Source of the DNA: Metabacillus litoralis
Lineage (GTDB): Bacteria > Bacillota > Bacilli > Bacillales > Bacillaceae
Direction: 5' to 3'
Length of the DNA stretch: 64,000 nucleotides
NCBI RefSeq assembly: GCF_020524045.1
Contig: NZ_JAIVKL010000014.1
Span: forward strand, 1 to 64,000
Shown here: piece after piece, positions 35,357-44,383 of the stretch
Position numbering within the stretch: position 1 is the stretch's first letter
Layout: each line of letters begins with the position of its first letter
Made by a program: the position numbers and the translations under genes
Notes under the pieces: model-generated
What the model saw: the letters and a program-made list of their open reading frames with translations, nothing else
Database searches by the model: none
What the model was told of the DNA's origin: nothing

Positions 35357-36202
35357 CTACTTCCCTACAAAATATTGACTCAAATACTCCATCCACACCT
35401 TGTGACCACTATCATTTGGCAAGCTTTCTGCTGTAAGATAATTTTTAAGTTTTTCATCCTTTGCATCAGGCCACTTCTCCCAATGATTTAAGTATGCAAT
35501 ATTCTGTTCCTCAGCAAATACTCTTAATTCGTCAATTTGCTTTGGATAATACGTTGCACCATAAATCGGGTTTCCTGGTTGCAAAAAGATTGTCACTTCT
35601 TCATTTACTGCTTTCCAACTCTCGATCACTTTCCCTATGCTATCAAAACGATTTTTCATCGCAATTTTCTCTGTATTATCACTAATTGTGAACGGTTCAA
35701 ATAAAACGATATCAGGTTTTAATTCACTAACCTTTTCGTAGGATTTTGTTCTATTAACATCAATTGACGTTTTTTCACCTTCTGATATAACTGTAATGTT
35801 AAAAATACCTTCACCATATGTTTCTACTAGTTGCTTTTTGAAAAGCTCTGGCCATGCTCCATTTTCTTCAGGAGAACTTTCTGAGCCATAAATGACAAAT
35901 TGCAAAGGTTGACCTGTCTTAGATGAAGCGATTATTTTATCTTGTAGCGTTTTCGGTAGATGTTTTATGTATGTGGAAAGATCCTTATGCGACTGTTTAT
36001 CTGGTTCTGGTTCTGCCGCTTTCTCAATCTCCTCTTTTGGTAAATTACCTTCAGTATGTTTATCTTCTTCCACGTTATCCACCTTAACTGGCTCTCTTAA
36101 CATTTCAGCTTGAGCTGATAGTTTATTATTCCAATGAATATTTCCTGCAATGATTGAGCCAACACACAGCAATAATACGATCGTATAAATCAATCTCTTC
36201 AC
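35357..36202 (-). CDS. SGNH/GDSL-family hydrolase, membrane-anchored or secreted
   Basis: A 281-residue protein starting GTG after GGAGGGG. An N-terminal hydrophobic segment (about 4-20) is followed by an acidic linker (about 40-70). The hydrolase domain has the block I nucleophile Ser107 in YGSESS, a block III-like GNPIYG, and the C-terminal Asp-His pair in NDSGHKVW. Such enzymes often deacylate surface polysaccharides or lipids; substrate cannot be inferred here. It is monocistronic. Confidence 0.78.
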   Translation of the reverse strand: MKRLIYTIVLLLCVGSIIAGNIHWNNKLSAQAEMLREPVKVDNVEEDKHTEGNLPKEEIEKAAEPEPDKQSHKDLSTYIKHLPKTLQDKIIASSKTGQPLQFVIYGSESSPEENGAWPELFKKQLVETYGEGIFNITVISEGEKTSIDVNRTKSYEKVSELKPDIVLFEPFTISDNTEKIAMKNRFDSIGKVIESWKAVNEEVTIFLQPGNPIYGATYYPKQIDELRVFAEEQNIAYLNHWEKWPDAKDEKLKNYLTAESLPNDSGHKVWMEYLSQYFVGK

Positions 36203-36473
36203 AAAATCCCCTCCAGCTGTTTACTATCACTATTTGAAATCGATTCCACTATAATTTAACGACTATATCAATATTTCATTCCTATTGATATAAAGTTGGA
36301 AGTCTACTAATTAGTATAAAGTGCTTCAAGACCCTTTTCTAACATAATCGTTAGACAAATTACTATAACTAATACTAGCATTCACCATACTTTTACCTAA
36401 TGTTAATAAGAAGAAGTCGAATGAACTTGAAAGTGGTCATATTTGATGATAATTAATGGAATTGTTTTGGGAT
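36203..36473. other. Intergenic region
   Basis: AT-rich spacer between the SGNH hydrolase and MORN genes, both on the minus strand. No gene or motif seen. Confidence 0.4.
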
Positions 36474-36525
36474 TTGTGTGGAACATTGTTGTGAAACAAG
36501 AAAATCCGGGTGGTGACAGGCACCA
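36474..36525 (+). repeat. REP-like element, type B
   Basis: TTTGTGTGGAACATTGTTGT, GAAACAAGAAAATCCGGGT, then GGTGACAGGCACC. It begins 4 bases after the MORN-protein stop. Confidence 0.87.
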
Positions 36526-36528
36526 AAT

Positions 36529-37335
36529 CTACTTCGGCTCCCCACCGATCCACTGCCCTGTATAGGTTGAGCCGTCTTGATAGTACATGGTTCCTTGACC
36601 ATCTGGTTTCCCAGCTTTCAATTCGCCAATATATTTTTCTCCATTTTGCCAAGTGTACTCTCCTGAACCGGTTATATTTCCCTCTAAGAAATCTCCTTTA
36701 TAGGTTGTGCCATCCGTCCAACGCATGGTTCCTTTACCATGTGGTTTTCCTTTTTTTGTGTCTCCGGTATAAGTAGAACCATCTCTCCAAGCAAGTGTAC
36801 TTTGATTACTTACTACTTCTTCTAAAGAAGCATTAGTAGTATACTTTGATACATGACCTTGGACACCTTTATATACAAGAAATCCAGTTATAGCAATCAC
36901 GCTTAGAACCACTAACAAGTCTAAGATTCTTCGACTAGTCTTCTTGTCACTAAGTTGATATTTACTGATTCTTTTCGTATCATATTCTGTGCTAAATAGT
37001 ACTCGTTCACAGTTTTTACATGTATTACGCAAAGGTTCATTCGGTGTATGACAAAAAGCACAAACATAATAATTTTTGGGATTATTGAATTTTTTTACTT
37101 TAGGTGTATGTATTATATTTGTTCGTTTCTTAATTAGTTTTACTTTACTGTTACTTTTCTTGATCTTTTCATAACAGATGCCACATAATATGACCTTTTT
37201 AAATGTGTTACCTTTATCCTCTGGATGAAGAATTTGAAAAGCAGTTAATTCACTTTCATCCATAAGTTTATTGTTTTTATCCAAATAAATAGTATGAGCT
37301 AAACGATCAGTTTGTTTGCAAGCACTACACTTCAT
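36529..37335 (-). CDS. Membrane protein with zinc fingers and MORN repeats
   Basis: A 268-residue protein. The N-terminus has two CxxC pairs (CSACKQ near 3 and CGICYEK near 50). A second zinc ribbon (YVCAFCHTPNEP and CKNCERV) follows at about 90-115. A transmembrane helix is at about 143-163. The C-terminus has four MORN repeats (DGSTYTGD, DGTTYKGDF, NGEKYIGEL, DGSTYTGQW), the last incomplete at the stop codon (GGEPK), which abuts the REP-like element. MORN repeats often bind lipids or proteins. Function unknown. The ribosome site is TAGGAGAT. Confidence 0.8.
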   Translation of the reverse strand: MKCSACKQTDRLAHTIYLDKNNKLMDESELTAFQILHPEDKGNTFKKVILCGICYEKIKKSNSKVKLIKKRTNIIHTPKVKKFNNPKNYYVCAFCHTPNEPLRNTCKNCERVLFSTEYDTKRISKYQLSDKKTSRRILDLLVVLSVIAITGFLVYKGVQGHVSKYTTNASLEEVVSNQSTLAWRDGSTYTGDTKKGKPHGKGTMRWTDGTTYKGDFLEGNITGSGEYTWQNGEKYIGELKAGKPDGQGTMYYQDGSTYTGQWIGGEPK

Positions 37336-37437
37336 GTTATCTCCTAACCTATTACCATTTTTATCATAAACATAATTTTACATATAATGATAAAAAATAA
37401 CTACTAGGAAAAGGAAATTATATGTAAAAGTATTTGA

Positions 37438-37468
37438 ATTCGACAAAAACCGGGGCGTGACAGGCACC
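37438..37468 (+). repeat. REP-like element, type A
   Basis: ATTCGACAAAAACCGGGG then CGTGACAGGCACC. It lies immediately before the ribosome site of the desulfhydrase-like gene, so here it is in a 5' region. Confidence 0.87.
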
Positions 37469-37486
37469 ACAAAGGAGGTTTTTACT

Positions 37487-38497
37487 TTGAATCTAGCAAA
37501 ATTCCCTAGACGACGTTATACTTCAGCACCTACACCTATCGAAAAATTAGAACATCTTTCTGAGTATCTTGGTGGACCATCTATTTATGTAAAACGAGAT
37601 GATTTACTTGGTCTTGCAGCTGGTGGAAATAAAACAAGAAAATTAGAATTTATTGTAGCCGATGCACTCGCAAAAGGTGCAGATACATTAATTACTTGTG
37701 GAGGCATTCAATCAAACCATTGTCGCCTAACCCTAGCAGCTGCCATTAAAGAGAAAATGAAGTGCATTCTTGTGTTAGAAGAAAACCTAGTCAAAAATTC
37801 TGATAAACCAGAACGTAACGGAAATTATTTTCTCTATCATATATTAGGTGCAGAAAACATTAAGGTTGTGTCAAATGGAACAGATTTAATGAAAGAAATG
37901 CAACAAATAGCACAAGAAGTAGAAGCTAATGGTCGCAAACCCTACATCATTCCTGTTGGTGGATCAACAGCTATCGGGGCAACAGGATATGCTGCTTGTG
38001 CAAACGAAGTATTAGCACAAACCTTTGAACAAGGAATCAACATTCATTCCGTTGTTTGTGTAAGTGGAAGTGGTGGAATGCACGCAGGCTTGATTACTGG
38101 ATTCGCTAGCACTCAAAGTAATATTCCTGTTGTAGGAATAAATGTAAGCAGAGGAAAGGCCATGCAGGAAGAAAAAGTCTTTCAATTAGTTAAAGAAACT
38201 TCAGCACACATAAGGATTCAACATCCGATACCATCTGATGCCGTTACCTGTTTTGATGAATATGTTGGAGAAGGCTATGCAATCCCTACGCCTGAAATGG
38301 TGGAAGCAGTCAAATTGTTTGCAAAAACGGAAGGACTTTTACTTGATCCGGTATACACTGGTAAAGCTGCAGCAGGACTTATTGATCTTATACGTAAAGG
38401 ATATTTTAAAAAGGAAGAAAACGTTTTGTTTGTCCACTCTGGTGGAGCTCCTGGGTTGTATGCTAATACTGAGATTTTTAGAGATTTTGAAGCTTAG
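37487..38497 (+). CDS. D-cysteine desulfhydrase / ACC deaminase family PLP enzyme
   Basis: A 336-residue fold-type II PLP enzyme. The motifs are YVKRDDLLGLAAGGNKTRKL (with the PLP lysine in GGNKTRKLE), CGGIQSNHCR, IPVGGSTAIGATGY and VHSGGAPGLYA. This matches the DcyD/YedO family. An in-frame GTG at 37457 lies inside the REP-like element and would add residues MTGTTKEVFT. TTG 37487, 8 bases after AAAGGAGG, is the real start. The reaction would release pyruvate, ammonia and sulfide from D-cysteine; ACC deaminase activity is the alternative. Confidence 0.85.
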   Translation: MNLAKFPRRRYTSAPTPIEKLEHLSEYLGGPSIYVKRDDLLGLAAGGNKTRKLEFIVADALAKGADTLITCGGIQSNHCRLTLAAAIKEKMKCILVLEENLVKNSDKPERNGNYFLYHILGAENIKVVSNGTDLMKEMQQIAQEVEANGRKPYIIPVGGSTAIGATGYAACANEVLAQTFEQGINIHSVVCVSGSGGMHAGLITGFASTQSNIPVVGINVSRGKAMQEEKVFQLVKETSAHIRIQHPIPSDAVTCFDEYVGEGYAIPTPEMVEAVKLFAKTEGLLLDPVYTGKAAAGLIDLIRKGYFKKEENVLFVHSGGAPGLYANTEIFRDFEA

Positions 38498-38679
38498 TGT
38501 ACAAGTAAATTTCTATGTGAATGGTGAGTTATGTTATTTAAAGAGATGTTTTTAAGAAGTACTTAATTAAAGTAATATACCTTTAATTTACTCTACTCTT
38601 TAAAAAATAAAGAATTATAGAAAAGGGGTTAAAGCTGTTTATTTGCCTCAACTATCCTTTTCCTATTGGTGGTTCAAGC

Positions 38680-38731
38680 TGTGGAACATTGTGTGAAACA
38701 AGAAAATTCGGGTGGTGACAGGCACCGCCCG
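38680..38731 (+). repeat. REP-like element, type B, with full stem
   Basis: GTGGAACATTGTGTGAAACA, AGAAAATTCGGGT, then GGTGACAGGCACCGCCCG. CGGGTGGTG and CACCGCCCG form the 9-bp stem. Confidence 0.87.
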
Positions 38732-38771
38732 AAATAAAATCAAATAAACCGAGAGAGGAAATCTCCCCACT

Positions 38772-39929
38772 ATGACATTCTTAGAAAAAGTACAGCCCTA
38801 TATCTTAAGTGATGATAAGGTATTACGTTCGTTTGCATTAACAACCATAGATAAAAGTTATTTAGGTACAGAGCATACCTTTTTTCTTGCTTTTGAAGCT
38901 ATGGATAAACTACCGATAACTCCTATGGTAAACAAAATTATTCCTTATACAAGTAAAATTCCTTTTACAGAAAAAATGTTAAAAGAGGTTCTTCTACGTT
39001 TAGAAAAAGAAGATGGAAATAAAATTTGGTACGTAAGTATGTTAGATCGCTGTGATACAGATCTACTGTTTAAATTTAAAGATCAGTTAACACCATACAT
39101 TAACAAAGGTGCTTTAGATCATTATTTTTCTCTTTTATCCATGAATAGTGAACAGTTATTTATGGAAGCCGGCACTATAATGAACCAACTCGAAGGCGAA
39201 TTTAACAATCAATTATATCGTTTTGGAAAGAGAGTATTCAAAGAACTGATAAAACATGGTGTGTATGAACCCGAAAACTTTTGGGACATTGCAGCTGGAA
39301 TTGAAGCAGAAATAGAAAACGACTATTTTTCCTTTAACGGAATTTACAATGTGTTTCTGGCAGGTGAACAAAAAGTAGAATCACTAGTGCCTACCCTATC
39401 AACCCTATTAGAAAGAACAGAGGAAGACTTTTTACTAGAAGAAGTTGCAACAGCATTAATTAAAATCGGTAATGAGGAAGTACTAAAAGAAGTAGAAAAG
39501 AATCTTCAACAAGTTGATACATCCTATTCTGCAGTAGATATTATAGCAAATATTAAACTACCTCTTGCAGAAGAAATACTATTGCGTCAGTTTCAAATAG
39601 TAAAAGATAAGACAATCAAAACAATGATAGCTGATGCTTTGTTAACACAGCTTTCAACAAGAGCCATTCCGATGATTATAGATTTCATCGAAGAAGGTTA
39701 TAACGACGGATTACTGAATCTCGAAGAGTCATTGTATGCTTGTTGTGTGATAAACGAGGTTGATCATCCAATGTTAAATCAGTGGAAACAAAAATTAGTA
39801 AATGCAGAAAAAGACCAGGAACAAAGAGCGAAAGAACTCAATCAAAAAATAGCAAATTCTACGAAAGTTGGACGTAATGACCCATGTCCTTGTGGTAGTG
39901 GGAGGAAATTTAAGAAGTGTTGTGGTTAA
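38772..39929 (+). CDS. HEAT-like protein with C-terminal SEC-C motif
   Basis: A 385-residue helical protein with repeat-like helices (for example [20 protein letters not shown]) and a C-terminal SEC-C zinc motif, [23 protein letters not shown] tails, known from SecA, mediate binding to ribosomes or other proteins. No closer family is recognised. It ends at the terminator at 39975-40017. Confidence 0.75.
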   Translation: MTFLEKVQPYILSDDKVLRSFALTTIDKSYLGTEHTFFLAFEAMDKLPITPMVNKIIPYTSKIPFTEKMLKEVLLRLEKEDGNKIWYVSMLDRCDTDLLFKFKDQLTPYINKGALDHYFSLLSMNSEQLFMEAGTIMNQLEGEFNNQLYRFGKRVFKELIKHGVYEPENFWDIAAGIEAEIENDYFSFNGIYNVFLAGEQKVESLVPTLSTLLERTEEDFLLEEVATALIKIGNEEVLKEVEKNLQQVDTSYSAVDIIANIKLPLAEEILLRQFQIVKDKTIKTMIADALLTQLSTRAIPMIIDFIEEGYNDGLLNLEESLYACCVINEVDHPMLNQWKQKLVNAEKDQEQRAKELNQKIANSTKVGRNDPCPCGSGRKFKKCCG

Positions 39930-39974
39930 GACGTTAAGTTTAACCCTATAAACTTCCATTCACACGATAGACAA

Positions 39975-40017
39975 AGGGAGGTAATGAATACTTATGTTCA
40001 TTAGCCTCTCTCTTTTT
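39975..40017. terminator. Bidirectional intrinsic terminator
   Basis: GAGGTAATGAA pairs with TTCATTAGCCTC (one bulge), followed by TCTCTTTTT. It serves the convergent SEC-C and HTH genes. Confidence 0.75.
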
Positions 40018-40052
40018 CTGATATTCACTCAAATTTGGACTTATATATATTC

Positions 40053-40087
40053 TGTGAAACAAGAAAATCCGGGGCGTGACAGGCACC
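40053..40087 (+). repeat. REP-like element, type B, short
   Basis: TGTGAAACAAGAAAATCCGG then GGCGTGACAGGCACC. It directly abuts the TGA of the HTH-protein gene (gap 0). Confidence 0.85.
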
Positions 40088-40897
40088 TCACAACGCATAT
40101 CCCCTACTCCTTAGGTTTTCAACCATAGTAGAATCACTTTCCAGAGACCAATATTGTTCTCTACCTTCCTCAACAGAAAGTCTTGTTAGTAGCTGATCCA
40201 ATACACCTTTGTAATAGCCAAACAGATTATTAATTTTCTTTCTCTTTGTCGCTTGGTAAGCTAGCTTAATTGCTACAGTGCCTAAGTCAAGAAGCTGTTT
40301 TTCACTATAATAATCCTTAATATCTTTTATTTGATAAAGATAAACTCCATAAAGGCGGTTAATTTCTTTTTTCTCTGTAGTAAAGCAAGAACACATATCA
40401 CGAAAATGTTCGTATGGTATCAGAACGGGACTGTTATACGTTTTTAGATCTTTTAAATTGTTTAAGGAAGAAAAATTGTTTTTTGGTGTGACATTTTTAG
40501 GCTGATCTTGTGTGACATATGTAGTTTCTACATCTGCTTCTTCTACAAATGGCTGGATTACAATCGCGTTAGATGTTTGTTGTTGATCACTGTTTCTCTT
40601 CATTTCATGTTGCTTAATAATCCCTAAATCTTCAAGTGCAGCACAAACACGTATAATCGTTCGACGAGTTTTGCCGACCATTTCAGCAATTTTATTTTTG
40701 GTTAAATATGAAACTCCTAAATATTTTACACTGTATCTTCCTAATAGTTTTAAAATGATGATCATTGTTTTTGTTAGATTGTTTTTATGATGGGTGATGT
40801 GGCTGTAAATGGATTGGTTTAAATCTTCAAGGCTTGAGAATGTTGATAGCGTTTTATATGTATCAATTGATGCTATTGTTGTAATGGCTTTTTTCAT
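40088..40897 (-). CDS. HTH-domain protein, replication-initiator-like
   Basis: A 269-residue protein with a winged-helix segment at about 55-105 (YLTKNKIAEMVGKTRRTIIR, then CAALEDLGIIKQHEMKR). The rest is helical and resembles HTH proteins of plasmid or phage origin in Bacilli. The frame reaches 40924, but ATG 40897 follows GGGAGG with 7-base spacing. The role is unknown; a transferred regulator or cryptic replication protein are both possible. Confidence 0.65.
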   Translation of the reverse strand: MKKAITTIASIDTYKTLSTFSSLEDLNQSIYSHITHHKNNLTKTMIIILKLLGRYSVKYLGVSYLTKNKIAEMVGKTRRTIIRVCAALEDLGIIKQHEMKRNSDQQQTSNAIVIQPFVEEADVETTYVTQDQPKNVTPKNNFSSLNNLKDLKTYNSPVLIPYEHFRDMCSCFTTEKKEINRLYGVYLYQIKDIKDYYSEKQLLDLGTVAIKLAYQATKRKKINNLFGYYKGVLDQLLTRLSVEEGREQYWSLESDSTMVENLRSRGYAL

Positions 40898-41051
40898 GTC
40901 GAGTACCTCCCTATATTTGTTCATAGGTTATATAGGGAAATATGAGATCAAGGGTAGCGTTGGTTTTGTATTTTTTTATTAATTTTTAAAAATACATTGT
41001 AATAGAACAAAAAAAAGCCAGCAAAAGTACACTGACTTTCATTGCACCTAT

Positions 41052-41345
41052 TTAGTTTGTTACTTTTAATCTTCCAATAAGTTCACATATTATTTTAACA
41101 ACCGTTCCAATGACAACTAAAAATAAACTTAATGCAAGTCCATGACCGAACTTTTCTAAGTCATTTAAGTTTCCTACAAAATAAAAAGCTGAAACAAATG
41201 CTACTAAAAAGCACATATTTTGTGTCATTGTTCCCATTGCTAGTATTTTTTCTTTTTTAGATGTTAGCTTTCGAAACAGAATAAAACTAACAAACCAACT
41301 TAGTAACACAATCCCTATTCCTATAGGGTTTAATAACCATAGCAT
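41052..41345 (-). CDS. Small membrane protein, family unknown
   Basis: A 97-residue protein with three predicted transmembrane helices (LLNPIGIGIVLLSWFVSFIL, MCFLVAFVSAFYFVG, GLALSLFLVVIGTVVKIICE). A GAGGAAGA ribosome site precedes it. No family is recognised, and no neighbour gives a function. Confidence 0.6.
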   Translation of the reverse strand: MLWLLNPIGIGIVLLSWFVSFILFRKLTSKKEKILAMGTMTQNMCFLVAFVSAFYFVGNLNDLEKFGHGLALSLFLVVIGTVVKIICELIGRLKVTN

Positions 41346-41475
41346 CTTTCTTCCTCGTTACCACTTCTTATAATATATCGGTTACGTAGGAAGAGATTTT
41401 ACTTTTTAATTTGAGAACTGGGACTGTATCCAATCTTAGATTTGTTTTTAGTTTTATTTGTTAAGAATACGAAAA

Positions 41476-41506
41476 TATAAAAGAGAAGTGCGCTTTATAC
41501 TTCTCC
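41476..41506 (-). terminator. Intrinsic terminator of the pRiA4b-type gene
   Basis: GAGAAGT (41483-41489) pairs with ACTTCTC (41499-41505); the U-run is on the minus transcript. Confidence 0.65.
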
Positions 41507-41588
41507 CTGGAACTTACCAATAGGAAAGTAAATTAATTTCTTGAGAAACAACTTTTTGCTTCTAGTCGAGCGGAGTGTTCTTCTTGTT

Positions 41589-41619
41589 TTTCGACAAAAC
41601 TCGGGGCGTGACAGGCACC
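41589..41619 (+). repeat. REP-like element, type A
   Basis: TTTCGACAAAACTCGGGG then CGTGACAGGCACC. It directly abuts the TAA of the pRiA4b-type gene (gap 0), between stop and terminator. Confidence 0.87.
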
Positions 41620-42726
41620 TTAACTAAGTTTGAAATTTATCATCTCCATATCAAAATCCTCATACCCTTGGCTTATCCCCCACTGTTTTATATACCTAAA
41701 TTCAGGATGGGTTGGATCAGCAATAATCTTAAGGAATTCTTCATATCCAGGTTCCCCACCAACATCTTCTGGTGGTGCATTTCCTTCACCAGCAAGACAA
41801 GTTGGATGATTTACATCATAGTTATCAATCATCTGTTCAACAACAATTGAATGCTGCCAAACGTCTCCAAAGTCATATGTGTATTCTATTTCAGCTGGAA
41901 GATAATCAACAAGCTTTTCCCCTGTTTCAAATTTCACGGGGACACTACTTTCAAGTTCAAAAGCCTCTTCATGACTCACTATCTTAGTCACTGGCATCAA
42001 ATTGTCATCATTGTGCTTCATTTTATCAATATCTTTTGGCTTAGCTTTATAAATGGTGAACTCATGAAGATGACAATCTTGCCAACCAAAAACAATTTGC
42101 AATGTTTTATGTAGATCTGTAAATGTAATATTTTTCGGAACAACAATTCTACGCCAAATATGTCTATTTTCTAAAATCAATTTCACATGAAGAATAAGTG
42201 CTTCTGGTGAAAAAATCCGATTACCTACCAGATTTGAAAGATCAGCATATAGGTCTTCATTTGGACTAGAATAATCATTCTTCCCGTTACCAACAATCAA
42301 ACGACTTACCCACTTATTAAGAGCAGACTGATTGATTTTGTCTAGATTTAATTCGCTTTCAAAAGCAGCCACAGCTTCACATGCTTTATTTAATCTAGCC
42401 ACATGTGTTCGATCTTTTGTCGTTGTGAATGCCACTTCTTTAGCCTGAGAAATATATTGCTCAATCACATCGTCCTTTACTCCCTCATCACGAAAAGTTT
42501 CTTCAATCGATTGTAAAATAAACTGATCTATTTTTTTTATATGAGCAGCCTTTAGTCCATGAAGAACAATTATATAACGATTGCTATCATTCATAAGCAC
42601 AAGTGTTTTTCTCCTGTTTATCGTTAAAAAATTGGCATGCCAAGAAAATAGAGCATTTTCTTCTGAAGTTAGTGCTGGTTTGACCTTTAATTCGGTTAAA
42701 AGCTTTTTTGTGCATTGTATCAGCAT
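41620..42726 (-). CDS. DUF6933 plus plasmid pRiA4b ORF-3-like protein
   Basis: A 368-residue two-domain protein. The N-terminal part (about 1-125; MLIQCTKKLLTELKVKP, FSWHANFLTINRRKTLVLMN) resembles DUF6933. The C-terminal part (about 180-368) is a pRiA4b ORF-3 domain: NRHIWRRIVVPKNITFTDLH, FGWQDCHLHEF, YTYDFGDVWQH, CLAGEGNAPPEDVGG. This family occurs on plasmids and near transposons, but its activity is unknown. The ribosome site is AAGGAG. Confidence 0.82.
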   Translation of the reverse strand: MLIQCTKKLLTELKVKPALTSEENALFSWHANFLTINRRKTLVLMNDSNRYIIVLHGLKAAHIKKIDQFILQSIEETFRDEGVKDDVIEQYISQAKEVAFTTTKDRTHVARLNKACEAVAAFESELNLDKINQSALNKWVSRLIVGNGKNDYSSPNEDLYADLSNLVGNRIFSPEALILHVKLILENRHIWRRIVVPKNITFTDLHKTLQIVFGWQDCHLHEFTIYKAKPKDIDKMKHNDDNLMPVTKIVSHEEAFELESSVPVKFETGEKLVDYLPAEIEYTYDFGDVWQHSIVVEQMIDNYDVNHPTCLAGEGNAPPEDVGGEPGYEEFLKIIADPTHPEFRYIKQWGISQGYEDFDMEMINFKLS

Positions 42727-42832
42727 TTATTTTCACTCCTTGGAAACAGAACAACGATCTTTTCCATAATGTTTTTTCACGTTTAATTCTCAAAACATAT
42801 CATATAGCCATGATCATCATCAACTTTTCACC

Positions 42833-43065
42833 AACAGGAATTCTATCAAATTGATTGTACTGCATTATAGGCTCACGACGATTTGATAAAGAAAAAGGAG
42901 AATTTAAGTCTTATACTTATTCTTATATAATTGTTTGAATGAAATCTGCTCTTACGGAAATCGAGTGAAGCAAGAAAAAGAGGAGCTTTTAGAAGAATTT
43001 TCTACTAGAGAGAAAACAAGTAATGATGATTTTTCATCTATCTTATCAGAGTCAGAGTTTCTCCG
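42833..43065 (+). pseudogene. Decayed copy of the sigma factor gene at 49775
   Basis: The stretch aligns base by base with about 49866-50100 (shared blocks: ATCAAATTG, GCATTAT, CGATTTGAT, AAAAAGGAGAATTTAAGTCT, ATGAAATCTGCTCTTAC, TTATCAGA). It has lost the start and region 4 and contains stop codons and indels, for example TTGTTTGAATG in place of the region 2 codons. Same orientation as the intact gene, 7 kb apart, bracketing the T7SS locus. Confidence 0.85.
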
Positions 43066-43417
43066 TAAAAAGTTGGCTGGTGGGATGTTATAACGAAAGT
43101 AAGAAAGCATCATGATTGTGCTATAGCTAATCGTTAAAATGGCGAGTGTGGGATTTTAAGACAGCACGAAACATCTTGAAATGTTTTAATTTAGTAGCAA
43201 TCAATACATTCTTGTTTAGTTACCATAAGAGGAAAAGAGTTATTTGTAGTTGAAAATACATTTCTCTTTTCGATAAACTCCAATTATGACAGTGCTGTAT
43301 ATATAAATTGCTCAAACTTTCATTTATAGCCATTTCCTTAAGCGGTTTAGGGATAGACTTCCCATTACCTTTTCCCTTTGCCAAATGAATATTTTCAGTT
43401 ATAATTGACATATAATG

Positions 43418-43447
43418 AAAAAAGAGAAGTGCGACTAACACTTCTCC
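43418..43447 (-). terminator. Intrinsic terminator
   Basis: GAGAAGTG pairs with CACTTCTC, with a U-run in the minus transcript. It probably ends the small-gene transcript at 43486-43635 or the T7SS operon. Confidence 0.7.
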
Positions 43448-43485
43448 TTGCAACTTTTACCGTCAGGGTAGTGGTTGTCAGAATC

Positions 43486-43635
43486 TTACTTAGTATTCCT
43501 AGAACCACCCTTTTGCTTCCTACGGCGCGGGGTGGTTTTCTTTTGTTCTAATACATTCTTCCGAAAGAAGTAAGCACCTATTTCACGCACCATCCCTTTT
43601 AGAACTTCTCTTAGTAACTCAAGAAATATTTCCAT
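43486..43635 (-). CDS. Small amphipathic, basic-tailed protein
   Basis: A 49-residue protein with a very strong ribosome site (AAAGGAGGTGAT). It has an amphipathic N-terminal helix (MEIFLELLREVLKGMVREIG) and a strongly basic C-terminus (TTPRRRKQKGGSRNTK). The frame extends to 43680, but the site fixes ATG 43635. No family is recognised. It lies at the distal end of the T7SS locus. Confidence 0.55.
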   Translation of the reverse strand: MEIFLELLREVLKGMVREIGAYFFRKNVLEQKKTTPRRRKQKGGSRNTK

Positions 43636-43825
43636 GATTATCACCTCCTTTCCTTGAACGGAAAGAAGACTGACAACCAACCACCCTCACAATATTAAGT
43701 TGCAACTCTATCTTATCATTACCTCTCATTCTACCAGCCTAACAATCATCGACAAAAACTGAGCTTTGGCAGTAGCTACTTAAATATTATCAAAAGTTTA
43801 ATGATGAACCAGGCCCCTAGTTCCT

Positions 43826-44383
43826 CTAAACTTCCTTCTCAGTTCTTTCATATTTAGCTATTCTCTTCAATTGTTCCAGATCAACCTTACGATCCCATAC
43901 CTTCCTTGAATTTTCTGTCATATAAGGGTAAATATATTGATCGACCATCATTTGGTATGCAAGGTCATCAATAAGGTTGTATGTACGAATTTTTATCACT
44001 CTGTTATCGAAGGTTTCTATAATAATTTCATTAATCAAGTTCAGAGGATTTCTCACTAGATCAATATTACGGATATTTGTAATAAAAACTGTACCTTTTT
44101 TTGATTTTATCGTTCCGTTCTTTCCTTGCGATATGGTTAGTAGAATTTTCCCAGGGATTAGGCCGGGTAGAGTCCAAAGTGATACATAAAGAAAAAAGGG
44201 CAGACACATAATACCTCCCCCAAGATAAAATAATGAATAGCTTGAATCAAATTTTAAACCATGATAAATCAAAAACAAACAAGAAAACACTCCTGCAAAC
44301 AAAGCTAGCAGTATCCAACCGTACATGAACTTTGACCCTTTTATATTGATTACATTCTCATTCTCGCTAAAAACATTTAACAT
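43826..44383 (-). CDS. Candidate T7SS immunity membrane protein, paralogue 4
   Basis: A 185-residue protein: MLNVFSENENVINIKGSKFM, two transmembrane helices (about 22-44 and 52-78), then a conserved cytoplasmic domain (NIRNIDLVRNPLNLINEIII, ETFDNRVIKIRTYNLIDDLA, VDQYIYPYMTENSRKVWDRK). ATG 44383 after AGGAGGT is chosen over 44422. It is the last of four tandem paralogues downstream of a WXG100/glycine-zipper operon. It resembles the DUF5381/YxiI type from the B. subtilis yxi toxin locus, though that name is from memory. Multiple tandem membrane copies fit immunity to a membrane-acting effector. Confidence 0.72.
   Translation of the reverse strand: MLNVFSENENVINIKGSKFMYGWILLALFAGVFSCLFLIYHGLKFDSSYSLFYLGGGIMCLPFFLYVSLWTLPGLIPGKILLTISQGKNGTIKSKKGTVFITNIRNIDLVRNPLNLINEIIIETFDNRVIKIRTYNLIDDLAYQMMVDQYIYPYMTENSRKVWDRKVDLEQLKRIAKYERTEKEV

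Noticed and set aside
37457-37486. GTG start for the desulfhydrase-like gene inside the repeat element
   Set aside because: It would begin within the REP-like core; the AAAGGAGG site is correctly placed for TTG 37487.
6027-41622. Repeats as attC-like sites of a gene-cassette array
   Set aside because: The location after stop codons is reminiscent of integron cassettes, but the genes face both ways, have their own promoters and terminators, and no integrase is present.
40088-42726. HTH and pRiA4b-type genes as an integrated plasmid or phage remnant
   Set aside because: Both families are often plasmid- or transposon-linked, but no integrase, attachment repeats or other mobile genes accompany them.
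43220-43453. 77-codon minus-strand frame
   Set aside because: It contains the terminator hairpin at 43418-43447, has no ribosome site, and reads as random composition.
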